From contig NZ_MCBX01000002.1 of assembly GCF_001723685.1 (NCBI RefSeq), positions 171,375 to 235,374 of the forward strand: a stretch of DNA of 64,000 nucleotides. The letters run 5' to 3'. The stretch comes from Candidatus Marithrix sp. Canyon 246 (GTDB lineage: Bacteria > Pseudomonadota > Gammaproteobacteria > Beggiatoales > Beggiatoaceae). The translations under genes were made by a program, and so were the position numbers. Below, in pieces: positions 20,246 through 29,574 of the stretch; within the stretch, counting starts at the first letter, position 1; each line of letters begins with the position of its first letter. The notes beneath the pieces are model-generated. The model saw only the letters and a program-made list of their open reading frames with translations. It was not told the DNA's origin and searched no databases.

Positions 20246-22425
20246 ATGAAAAAATATTTATTATTAATAATATTAGTTTTTACTTATAACTATACATCAG
20301 CCGCTGAATATAACTATGATCCCGGATTAAACCATTTCAAACAAGGGCATTTTGAATATGCAGTGCAACACTGGGGCACAGAGACTATCTAATATATCAG
20401 CTAAAAACAATCCAAAAAACTACATAGATATATCACTACGTTTAGCAATGGCATATCATGCCTTGGGGCGTTTAAAGGATGCTTTACAAGTATTAGAATC
20501 AGCTAAGAAAATTAATTATGACAATATAAGTCATGCTAATGTGCTTATGCAATTAAGTGATGTTTATCTAGCAATGCGCAATTTAAAAGAATCAAATATG
20601 AATTGCAAGATTAAAAAGGAAAAATTAATTAAAAAAGCCGAAAATTATCTTGATGAATCTTATAAATTAGCTAAGTGTGGGAATAATCCTCAACATCCAT
20701 TATTGTGTGCTAATATTTTGAATAGACAAGGTAATATATTATTATTACCTAATATTTTAAATCCATATATTTCTCAAAACGACAAAATTAAGAACTTTCA
20801 AAATGCAGGAAAAAAATATTGTGAAAGTGCTAAATTAGCTGATAGTAATTCAAAAGCATTATCAATATTTTGTCCAAGTAATAATAAATTAACTCACAAA
20901 TCACTAGATAAATTATTAAGCGCAAAAATATTTATTAATTTTCTTAATGCCGCAGCACAATTTAATTTATTTGATCAATGGTTTCAAAACGAAGTAACAT
21001 ACAAAGCAATTTTTAATTATATTAAGAAATTACCTGATTCACATGATAAAAGTTTTGCTTTTATTAGTATAGCTAAAATCATGTTAAACAAACCATTAGA
21101 AACTGAACAACAACAATATATCCATGATACTTTAAAAAACGCTATCACTGTTGCTAAAATAAATCACAATTATAACGCGATTGCTTATTCAAAATTTTAC
21201 CTAGCACAACTTTATGCAAAAGCTAAACGTTATGAAGAAGCTATTCAATTAACTAGACAAGCTATATTTCATGTTCAAAGGGGATATCCAGATTTATTAT
21301 TTCATTTAGAATTAGTTCGTGAAAAATATACTAGTGTTTCACAAAAATTCCGTAATGATATTGAAAAATTTTATTTTAATTGGGCAGATTTGTTACTTCA
21401 ACAAAAACAATTAAAACAGGCAATAGAAACTATTGAATTATTCAAAAAAGCAGAAATACGCAATTACTTTCAAAACAATTGTATTACCGAAAAATTACAA
21501 GACACAATTGAAGATTTATATAAATTACCAAAAAATGTAGCTGTTTTTTATCCCTTATTATTTGATGATCGTATTGAATTATTAATTATTAATCGCGGTA
21601 ATATACAACAGCAAACTGTTTCTAAAAAACAAAATTTAAAAGCATTAATTAATCAATTTCGTGAAAAATTAACAAAAACAGATGCGCAAATTCTTTATAA
21701 ATCACTTATTAAACCAATTAGTTTAAATAAACAAATAGACACACTCATAATTGTAGCTAATAGCGTGTTTCGTAACATCCCTTTTGCTGCTTTACAAGAT
21801 GAAAACGATAAGTTTTTAATTGAAAAATATGCGCTTGTTATTTCTCCGGGAATAAAATTAACTATTCCAACTAAAGCTATAGAACTTAATGATGTGCAAG
21901 CATTATTAAGTGGTTCAAAGAAGTTTATAGATGGTGCTGAACCACTGGAATATGTACCTAGAGAATTAAAGAACATAGCCAAAATATTAAAAGCTCAGAC
22001 AGATATAATTCTAAATGAAGATTTTAGATTGAAAAAAGTAAAAAAAATGCTTAATTCTTTACCTTATTCTATTCTGCACTTTGCAACTCATGGGCAATTT
22101 AAACATGATCTCAGTCAAACCTTCTTACGTACATATGATGGTAAAATCACAATGGATGATTTGGAAGACTTGATGAATATAAATAAACAAATAGAATTGC
22201 TCACTTTAAGTGCATGTGAAACCGCTGTAGGAAATGATCGCGCCGCGCTAGGATTAGCAGGTATTGCGATAAAGACAGGTGTTCCTAGTGTGTTAGCAAC
22301 ATTATGGAAAGTAAATGATCAATCAACACAAAGCGTAATCGTTGAATTTTATAGACAATTAAAAGAAAAAATATAAACACCCTTATTATTGGGCACCATT
22401 TATATTAATAGGAAATTGGAAATAA
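20246..22425 (+). pseudogene. TPR-CHAT protease gene, frameshifted and damaged at the 3' end
   Basis: The true start is ATG 20246: a signal peptide ending TSAAEYNYD, then HFKQGHFEYAVQHW. The frame then closes at TAA, and the homology continues one frame over. Removing one G from the GGGG run near 20373-20378 would restore EYAVQHW-AQRLSN. The long open frame 20352-22376 holds TPR repeats and a CHAT domain with catalytic His580 (HFATHG) and Cys622 (SACETA), numbered from 20352. It stops early after FYRQLKEKI, while the usual ending HPYYWAPFILIGNW is found in another frame at 22378-22425, so about 25-30 codons are lost. CHAT proteins are caspase-like peptidases. Two lesions argue for a pseudogene, though a single-base sequencing error could explain the first. 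Confidence 0.75.
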
Positions 22426-22434
22426 TGTTACGTA

Positions 22435-22458
22435 GGGGCAATCCTTTGTGGTTGCCCC
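22435..22458. repeat. GGGGCAAT...TTGCCCC hairpin repeat
   Basis: A 9-bp stem (GGGGCAATC with GGTTGCCCC, one G-U pair) and a 6-base loop lie between the convergent ends of the CHAT gene and the FecR-like gene. The string GTAGGGGCAATCC...GTGGTTGCCCC is of a kind I recall as a dispersed repeat in cyanobacteria and relatives. It could also serve as a two-way terminator, but no T-run follows. Confidence 0.5.
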
Positions 22459-22474
22459 ATCTTGACATCAATTA

Positions 22475-23362
22475 TTAATTGATTCCACAAGTTGATAATA
22501 TTTCTTTATCTCCACCACCTGCGATTATCTGAGAAATTTCAAAATTCCATTGGCTATGTTGGTTTTGTTTACGTCTAAACATTGCAGCACAAGCAAATAG
22601 CTGATTTTTGCTAGTTTTAATTTGATGTTTCTCTTGATAATTTAACTTAAAAGCGGGTAAATTATCAATTACAGTAAATTCCTTTGATGCTTTCTCACCG
22701 TTTTTATCTTCGATAATCATCCAATAAATACCTCCAATTTCTAACTGAAGTTGTTGCTTACTAAAACTTGCCCTATCTTTAGCTGTTTTAAAACTCAATT
22801 TTTGAATATCCATCCAATTTTTTTGAGTTTCTATATTTTTTCTTTGTATAGTAACTGTATAAGGTGCTTTTCCGCCTCGCCAAGCTAAATATACCCTATT
22901 TTTACCTGCTTTGAGTTTAGTTTGATTTGTCTTTAGTAAGGGTATAGTTGGAGGGTAATTTCCTCTAGTAGCAGCTATTCTTTTCTCTTCATCAGAAGCT
23001 TCCCACAAACTTCCCCACCAATCTGAAAATACAGATACCATATTTTTAATAATAGTTGCACGATCAGAAGTATCCTTTACTTGATAAGTTAGACTATTAC
23101 GATAAAGATTTATATTTTTATTGGATACTTTTAACTTGATAGAACTATTTTTGCGAATAACACGGATTTTATCACCCACATATAGCGGCTTATTGTGTTT
23201 TACAGGTTCTCGTTTTCCATCACGAATCAATTTAAAATCACTAGCCAAACCTTTATATGAACCAATATAACCCATGATTTTTGCCGCTGATGCTGGGCTT
23301 ATATAAAAAAATAAGATTATAAACAATAACGAATACGACACTTTAGTATTTAAGTTTTGCAT
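22475..23362 (-). CDS. FecR-like secreted protein of the CHAT/CHASE2 cluster
   Basis: 295 residues from ATG 23362, which has AGGA 9 bases upstream; a longer frame from GTG 23395 lacks this. Signal peptide to about residue 27 (PASAAK). Residues 30-100 resemble a FecR-type beta domain (GLASDFKLIRDGKREPVKHNKPLYVGDKIRV ... INLYRN). Then come a Trp-rich stretch and a C-terminal beta-rich region with GGKAPYTVTIQRK. FecR-like, CHASE2 and CHAT genes often lie together; their shared function is unknown to me. The gene appears intact while both partners are damaged. Confidence 0.55.
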   Translation of the reverse strand: MQNLNTKVSYSLLFIILFFYISPASAAKIMGYIGSYKGLASDFKLIRDGKREPVKHNKPLYVGDKIRVIRKNSSIKLKVSNKNINLYRNSLTYQVKDTSDRATIIKNMVSVFSDWWGSLWEASDEEKRIAATRGNYPPTIPLLKTNQTKLKAGKNRVYLAWRGGKAPYTVTIQRKNIETQKNWMDIQKLSFKTAKDRASFSKQQLQLEIGGIYWMIIEDKNGEKASKEFTVIDNLPAFKLNYQEKHQIKTSKNQLFACAAMFRRKQNQHSQWNFEISQIIAGGGDKEILSTCGIN

Positions 23363-23372
23363 TTTTAATATC

Positions 23373-24441
23373 CTAATTAATTTTAATATTTTCACTTAGC
23401 ATCTCGTTTAATTGCACTGCTACTAAAGGTAGTGCTAAATTTAACCAAATACCATGACTAAACAATATAATACTTAATGGTATTACCACCATAATAATTA
23501 TACTAACAATTACAAGATTCCAAATATAATTTAACTTGACTCTACTATAAGTTATTATAAAGATACATAGAATAATGAAAATTAACTGATAGACAATAGA
23601 TAAAGATTGAATAGAATTATATTCTAATAAAGTATGAATTGCATTAATTATTATTAGAGAACCGGGCATTTTATTTAAAGGCGTTAAATGAATATCATTT
23701 CCATCACGATAACTACCACCTATAATTACGATATTATCTGTTAGCGGTTCTAAACTAGCTTGAGGCTTTGATTCTGCATAAGCTTGCGCTGAAAAAATTG
23801 TTACAATTGGTTTATCCTTCTCATCATACACAATATACGGTAAACTAGGTGCTTCATCTTCAACTAGCCAAGGCATACTATACATAATTCGTTGATGAAC
23901 ACCGCGTATATCGGTATAATTCAATTGCAGGAATAACTACTGGTTGTTGAACATTGTTACAAGCTGCTTCCCATAAACTCCAACGTCTAATTATTTGATC
24001 TTCAGACTGATAAAAATGTGAGGATGCCCATTGTAAATAAGGTGCTGATTTTTTGTTAATTATTTCTTCTAAAAAACCAGTTCGTATAACTGGAATCGCA
24101 CTAGGTTTAGCACTAAAATTACGAACAAAAACAATAGTTGGACAATCTAACTTAGATGTTTTACATTTAGTTACATATTCAGATAAATAGCTTTTCAATT
24201 CTTGATCATCAGGATGTAATTGCGATTTCTCAACAGGTGTTGCTTGACTAACATCAACATCAACTAATATTAAACGCGCTTTAGCCTTAACCGCAGCATC
24301 AATAAGATTTTTTAAACGATTTCGTGGTGTAAATAATGGTTCACCCCAAGCATGATGAGTATTATCATCAATATCTAAAAATACAAATGTTGGGATATTT
24401 TTATTTGATTTTATGGATGTAAGTTTTTGCTTTAAATACAT
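23373..24441 (-). pseudogene. CHASE2-domain membrane protein, frameshifted
   Basis: Two overlapping frames make one CHASE2 protein. The first (24441-23878) has FVFLDIDDNTHHAWGEPLFTPR and DVDVSQ; the second (open from about 23924) has RIMYSMPWLVEDEA, TDNIVIIGGSYRDGNDIHLTPL and MPGSLIIINA, then three membrane segments. The frames must change near GAATTATACC at about 23915. CHASE2 is an extracellular sensory domain. The usual N-terminal membrane anchor is missing, and the ATG at 24441 overlaps the stop of the upstream gene (TAATG), so the 5' end also looks deleted. A sequencing error could cause the frameshift, but not the missing N-terminus. Confidence 0.75.
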
Positions 24442-25427
24442 TATACATTAGCTAAATTACCATCCCAAATTTTCTGAAAATCATCACTATTAGCTTCTTC
24501 CAACATATAAAAAATATTTGATTTCATAGCAACTGCTAGTATATCTGCATTTTGCCCGCGATGTTCAGTAACAATTCTCATAATTCCACAGACATTTACT
24601 ACACTATCAGCTTCATATACAGCATCCTTTTCAGAATTATAATCATCTTCATCTACATAGGTACCGCCACTAAATATTGCTGTTGTATCAATTATATCAG
24701 CTTCATAGCTAATAATTTTAGCATCTAATTTATCGTAATCATGATTACTTTTACAAGTGTTAATTAAATTAAATTCAACGATACAATCCAATACATGCTC
24801 GTAATCTTCATTTTCTACTTTTTGATAATTACATTTAAAATCCTTAATACTGGAATTTTCATCAGCTGTAGCAGATAGCTTCATAGAATCTACAATATTT
24901 CTGCTACGATAATTCACCTTATCTTGACAATTGTTATTGAAACAGTCTTTACTATTTAAAAATATTGTTGAAGGTGTAATAATTGTGCCAAAACCACTAC
25001 CAAGTGAACGAATTTTTATAAGAAAAATGCCTTGAATAGAATGGTGTGAATCAAGATTAGAATAAAGAGGATTTAGAATAATCGCATTTATGTGTTTATT
25101 ATTAGATGAACTAATAATAGTTTTATCTTTATATGAAAACACTTTTATTTTAGATTTATATTCTATATTGGTTGTATAACCAATAACTTTATTATCATCT
25201 CCATCTATAGATGGTTGTATTGGTTCACTATCTATTGGAGGATGTGTTATATCCATTGGGATTTTTTTTATTTCTTGACCAGTATTTGCATCCCTAATTG
25301 AAATTAGGTTATTATCAATAGGAACATATAAATATTGAGAAGCAGTTGCTTGTAACAAAGGGATTAATAATAAACTTATTATGGATATAAATTGAGTATG
25401 TAAACTTTTCATTTGCTTGATTCTCAT
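24441..25427 (-). CDS. Secreted protein, propeller-like start and truncated C-terminal domain
   Basis: 328 residues; signal peptide ending LQATAS. The first mature residues YLYVPIDNNLISIRDANTGQEIKKI resemble one blade of a YVTN-type beta-propeller. A Cys-containing middle region is unrecognised. The end, NADILAVAMKSNIFYMLEE ... IWDGNLANV, matches the beginning of the domain in 26122-26472 (KADLILVVILNSE ... FFMLDHQG ... NWNSVIPSHLV) and then stops abruptly. I infer loss of the 3' part in the same event that removed the start of the CHASE2 gene directly downstream. Confidence 0.5.
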   Translation of the reverse strand: MRIKQMKSLHTQFISIISLLLIPLLQATASQYLYVPIDNNLISIRDANTGQEIKKIPMDITHPPIDSEPIQPSIDGDDNKVIGYTTNIEYKSKIKVFSYKDKTIISSSNNKHINAIILNPLYSNLDSHHSIQGIFLIKIRSLGSGFGTIITPSTIFLNSKDCFNNNCQDKVNYRSRNIVDSMKLSATADENSSIKDFKCNYQKVENEDYEHVLDCIVEFNLINTCKSNHDYDKLDAKIISYEADIIDTTAIFSGGTYVDEDDYNSEKDAVYEADSVVNVCGIMRIVTEHRGQNADILAVAMKSNIFYMLEEANSDDFQKIWDGNLANV

Positions 25428-25516
25428 TTTAGAAAAAATTAATACCTGTCAGATAATATGCTGTAATGGAGCAAATTGGAGTCAACCTGACAGATCTTTA
25501 TGTCTTATTTACTATC

Positions 25517-26125
25517 TTATTCTACTTCTGCTATCTTAGTTAATTTAGTTAATTCTAATAATAAGTTATTATAATTCTTAATTCTTTTAAATTCAACGTC
25601 TTTATATTTGGTTATTTGAGTATAATAAATATTATCTAAAAAGGGTATATAAAGAACTCCTTGTTCTGAAAAATAAGTAGCCTTTTCAGTACATTTTTCT
25701 TGAAAAGTTTCAGGAACTTCATTGGAACTATTCCATCCCTTAGCTACATCACAAGGTGTTGAAAATTTATACCAATTTTTGGTTTTAGGATTTTGACCAT
25801 AAATAACAAAATTAGGGCAAGATTTCATTTCCCATTTAGCTGGTACATCACAAGATGTTTCAAAACTTTCCCATTTTTCAGTATTAGGATTTTGACCATA
25901 TACGATTACATCCAAACAACTAGATGGTCTAGTATATGACTTTACCCATCTTTCTGGAACATCACAAGGTGTTGGAAAAACCCGCCATTCATCAGTTTCT
26001 GGATTAAGACCATAAGTAATAACATCAATACAACCGCTAGCTCTAGTATTATTGCTTGTTTCAGCAATGGATTGTAATGAGCCTGTTAATAACAATATTA
26101 ATAATAATTTTTTCATTTTTATCAC
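25517..26125 (-). CDS. Secreted protein with three tandem Cys/Trp repeats
   Basis: 202 residues with a signal peptide (to about IAETS). Residues about 29-135 are three repeats of about 36 residues with the pattern C-x-(D/N)-(V/F)-(I)-x-YG-x-NP-x-T-x-x-W-x-x-F-x-T-x-CDV-(P/A)-x-x-W. Each repeat has two cysteines, so a disulfide in each is likely after export. The C-terminal 60 residues (TEKATYFSEQGVLYIPFLD...) are different; YFSEQGVLYIPFL recalls the 'TG-L-DIP' segment at 18873 and 29100. The function is unknown. It starts inside the end of the frame at 26122. Confidence 0.6.
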   Translation of the reverse strand: MIKMKKLLLILLLTGSLQSIAETSNNTRASGCIDVITYGLNPETDEWRVFPTPCDVPERWVKSYTRPSSCLDVIVYGQNPNTEKWESFETSCDVPAKWEMKSCPNFVIYGQNPKTKNWYKFSTPCDVAKGWNSSNEVPETFQEKCTEKATYFSEQGVLYIPFLDNIYYTQITKYKDVEFKRIKNYNNLLLELTKLTKIAEVE

Positions 26126-28501
26126 TCCACTATAATTTGAATTGATCCACCACCAAATATTTTAACTTTATCCTCAATAAATAAACGATACCCGAAAAAT
26201 ACATCAAAGTTACCTGATATTAAGGTCTTTTGGTTGTAAATTGGAACAAGTTCACGATTTTTTAATCGAATATCTGTTTCAAAAGAAACAAGATGTGATG
26301 GAATCACAGAATTCCAATTTTGAAAATTTCCCTGATGATCCAACATAAAAAATTGAGGTGTTTCTGAATTAAGAATAACCACTAAAATAAGATCAGCTTT
26401 CATACCAACATGCCGTAAATCAACATTAATTTCACCAGTCATATCCGCAAGTTCTGATATATTTTTTTTCATATTGGTCTGATAATTATGACCATTAACA
26501 GAAATACCACCTGCAAAGCTAGCGGTTGTGGGAATTACTTTACTGAAATCATCATAAAATCCAAAGCTTTGACCTAATTCTGGTAAGATATTTACTTGAA
26601 TTTTTTTATGAATTTTTTTACCTTTTTCACTTTCTGCTGTTAATTCAACGATATAAGCTCCAGGAATTGTTAATTATTTAGTAAATTTTTTATTACGTTC
26701 TGCATTAGGTAAATAATCACAATTACCTTTGGTATTTTTCTTACAAATTAACCAGGTATATTTAATAAATATTTCAAATGAATTAGTTTTTGATTCTTGA
26801 ATACATTCATTAACATACTTGGGACCGTCTAAATTCAATGTAAATGGTGCAGAAGTTTTTATAGCGGTTTTATTTTTTTCAAATGCGGTATGAATTTCAT
26901 TTGAAACTAGAGTTATACAAGTAGTTGTAGGTGGGATCTTATTAGGAACTTTAACAGAACATTTCGTTTCATCAGTTAGACCTTTATCATCAATAATAAT
27001 CAATGTTGTAGTAAAATCACCTTTTTCACTATATGTAACATTAATTATTGATTTATTTATTTAAAATATTATGACTTTCAGTAATTTTATCTCTATCCAG
27101 AATCCACTTATAGCTTTTTATATTACCAAAAGAGTTAGAAGCGTCAAATTGAACATCAAAATTATTGACTGAAGTTTTACAGATAGCAACAGGTACTTTT
27201 GTTTTGGAAACAGTTGAATTTATGTTTTTAAGTGCCTTATAAGCATTAAATCTGCCACCTGTTACTGTTTTTTCCTTTAAAGCATCTATTGGATCAACAT
27301 TGGAAAGAATAATATCTTTAACTTCCCTATATGTAAAATTAGGATTTAGAGACCATAATAAACTAGCCACTCCAGATACATAAGGTGCAGCCATTGAAGT
27401 ACCACTGTTTTCTACGTATTTTTCTTGAGGTTTAGTGCTATATATATTTGTACCCGGTGCTGCTATATCTACTGATATAGGTCCAAAATTAGATCTAGGA
27501 GAAAGCCCATCATTTTCATTTGTAGAGGCAACTGAGATAATATTATCCAAATCATAGCTAGCAGGGCATTGTAAACACGTTAAAGAATTATTTGCATCTA
27601 TATTTACTGACTTATTACCAGCGGCAGTTACAAATAGAATTCCAGCATCTTTAGCCATTTGAATAGCATCATAAAGTGCTTTTGGATGATCATCAGCATC
27701 AATATGCCAACTAGCATTAATGATTTTTGCACCCATAAGCTTGGCGTATTCTATAGCAGAGATCGTATCATAAATATTTATGGAGATATGTTGTGTAACT
27801 TTAAGTGCCATAATTTTTGCAGACCAACTAACTCCTGTAATACCCTTTTCATTATCTCCAGATGCTGCTATAATGCCTGCAATATGAGTTCCATGATTAT
27901 TGTCATCCATAGGTTCACTTGTCTTATTGGCAAAATCATAACCATATATATCATCAATATATCCATTATTATCATCATCAATGCCATTACCAGCTATTTC
28001 ACCCGGATTTTTCCACATATTATCTTTCAAATCAGGATGGTTATAATCTACACCAGTATCAATTACTGCAATTATGACATCAGTATTACCTGTATGAATA
28101 TCCCAAGCTTTCTCTGCCTGAATTTTTTTTAACCCCCAAAGTTTAGCTAATTCAGGATCATTAGGCTGCTTTTTTAAGTCTCTACTTGATCTTGTAATTG
28201 AAGTATTTTCAAGCTTCAAAATATAATTAGGTTCAATATATTCAATACAAGGATCTTGTTGCAAGTTAGCAATTTAAGATGGAATATCTTTCGTTCTACG
28301 ATTGATTTTTAAAAGACTTGCATTCATACTAGGAAGATCTACAGTATCACTAGAAGAATCAAGGTTGCTCTTATAACAATCCTTATATTTAACAATATAT
28401 TCACCTTCAACAGCTTCAGCTGCCTGAGCGTCTATAGTTATCATGAAGCTAAATAGACAAAAAAGAATTAGATATTGCTTAAATTCTGATATTATCATCA
28501 T
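26122..28501 (-). pseudogene. Secreted S8 subtilase with PKD-like and C-terminal domains, broken
   Basis: Signal peptide and inhibitor-like propeptide (28501-28277: EGEYIVKYK), then an in-frame TAA (28274-28276), then the S8 catalytic domain with Asp (AVIDTGVDYNHPDL), His (NHGTHIAGIIAA) and Ser (SGTSMAAPYVSG). A PKD-like domain follows (VPVAICKTSV ... DVQFDASNS). The frame shifts in an AAAT repeat near 27053, continues to an in-frame TAA at 26674-26676, and then runs open to the end at 26122 with LTIPGAYIVELTAESEKG and the 'ADLILVV ... FFMLDHQG' domain. The catalytic triad is intact, but three lesions make a functional full-length protein unlikely. Confidence 0.85.
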
Positions 28502-28510
28502 AGTATTTCT

Positions 28511-29227
28511 CTAAAATTTAGAATTAAGTATAGGCGGTGCATACATTTGACCACCATTTCTGTATAACTTATTGGGTCCACGGGGTATATTTACTCCATT
28601 TGGTCCTAAATACTGTTCATAGATTTCACCATAATTCCCAACTGCACGAATGGCATTAGCTTTAGTAATTTTTAATTTTTCAGCATTAATCAACCCAAAT
28701 AAAACAATTTTAACAATATTAAGCCATTGTTCATCTCCAAAAGGAACAACAGGAATTATCCAAGTAAAATTACCCCATTTTATCTCACGACTACTAGTCC
28801 AAGTAGTGTTAAGTGAAAGTATATCAACAGTCTTTTCTTGTAATACTTTTGCCCTGTCACTAGTTGCTACATCAACAAAAGTAATACTACCTTTTGGTGA
28901 ATTAAGCACAGCCGCTGAAACTGCCTGACACATTGCTATATCAAAACCACAATTGCGACCATTAGGACAAATATAACCGAAACCAGCTAAATTTGTTCGT
29001 CCACCGCATAAAATTTTTTGAGCATCTTCTACTCTAAAAACAATTCCACCAAATGGATTTTCTTGACGCTGTTGAATTTCTACTCTATAAGTGCCAACTA
29101 ATTTACCTTTCTCAAATACTATAACTGCTGGAATGTCTAGTTTTCCAGTATCTACATTATAATTGCAAATTACTATGAATTTATCAAATAATTTTTTATT
29201 TATAGTTACCTTTAATAAAATTATGAG
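28511..29227 (-). pseudogene. Collapsed AapJ-like amino-acid-binding protein gene
   Basis: The frame is open from a stop at 29228 but has no ATG until 28933. Its middle, FGYICPNGRNCGFDIAMCQAVSAAVL and VDILSLNTTWTSSREIKWGNFTW, matches the first lobe of periplasmic binding proteins of the AapJ type (polar amino acid ABC transporters). It then jumps straight to the family's C-terminal pieces GDEQWLNIVKIVLFGLINAEKL and AVGNYGEIYEQYLGPNG ... YAPPI, omitting roughly 130 and 40 residues. The first 35 residues carry the NYNVDTGKLDIPAV segment seen at 18873-19004. No transporter permease genes adjoin it. Confidence 0.7.
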
Positions 29228-29291
29228 TCAATCAATAGAACTAATAAAACAACTACACGACATCCACAATCCACCAGCAATTGGATGGTGG
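29223..29291 (+). pseudogene. N-terminal scrap of a second DUF4381-like gene
   Basis: The reading MSQSIELIKQLHDIHNPPA followed by IGWW matches the start of DUF4381 proteins (leading to IHLP--IGWWPPA). After GWW the sequence passes directly into a remnant of the AAA ATPase family. The start also matches the pseudogene at 19854 in sequence and in its position near a 'DTG-L-DIPAV' segment, so the two spots are copies of one ancestral locus. Confidence 0.45.
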
Positions 29292-29392
29292 ATGCAGAAA
29301 TGCCAGTAGAGCGACGCTATACTGATTTAAGTATGATTGTTCGCCCGGTTGCTGTTGGGTTTGATAGATTGGTTTGGAAAATAGTTGATTAA
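29285..29392 (+). pseudogene. Shrunken third copy of the tandem AAA/PD-(D/E)XK gene
   Basis: The reading AEMPVERRYTDLSMIVRP matches residues about 490-507 of the two genes downstream, then jumps in frame to VAVGFDRLVWKIVD, their extreme C-terminus. About 68 residues between are missing and everything before is gone. The frame stays open for 36 codons. It shows that the pair downstream was once at least a trio. Confidence 0.8.
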
Positions 29393-29455
29393 TTATCAGC
29401 ATTTCTGGAGTTCAAAGCAAAGCTTTGTAAAAACTATCCGAACTATTGACTTAGT

Positions 29456-29495
29456 TTCGTTGTACTTAATAGCGTTAAGTGTTTAGTACAACGAA
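29456..29495. repeat. Inverted repeat TTCGTTGTACT / AGTACAACGAA
   Basis: Perfect 11-bp arms (29456-29466 and 29485-29495) around 18 bases, between the shrunken copy and the first intact AAA gene. Half of each arm is shared with the longer palindrome at 31390-31466, between the two intact copies. The element therefore recurs at matching places around the duplicated genes. Confidence 0.65.
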
Positions 29496-29540
29496 TAGAT
29501 CCTGCTATCCTTCCAAAAATATCTAATTGTCATCCATTAT

Positions 29541-29574
29541 GCTATAATTTCTAAAAAACCGGAGAACTAACATA
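29541..29574 (+). promoter_or_regulatory. Extended -10 promoter and ribosome site, AAA gene copy 1
   Basis: TGCTATAAT (TATAAT at 29543-29548) is a textbook extended -10 box, and GGAGA precedes the ATG at 29575. The same block from TTGTCATCCATTATGC to the start codon recurs before copy 2 (TATAAT at 31561-31566), with few changes, although the sequence further upstream differs. No -35 box at the right distance is seen in either copy. Confidence 0.6.

Noticed and set aside
20352..20390. Programmed frameshift in the CHAT gene
   Set aside because: No slippery heptamer or following structure is visible, only a GGGG run, and the 3' end has a second lesion.
26674..28276. Two in-frame TAA codons where Gln would fit, possible stop-codon reassignment
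   Set aside because: TAA ends most of the clearly intact genes in the window (for example hisA's neighbour rppH, efp and hemB), and the same gene also has a frameshift. Decay is simpler.
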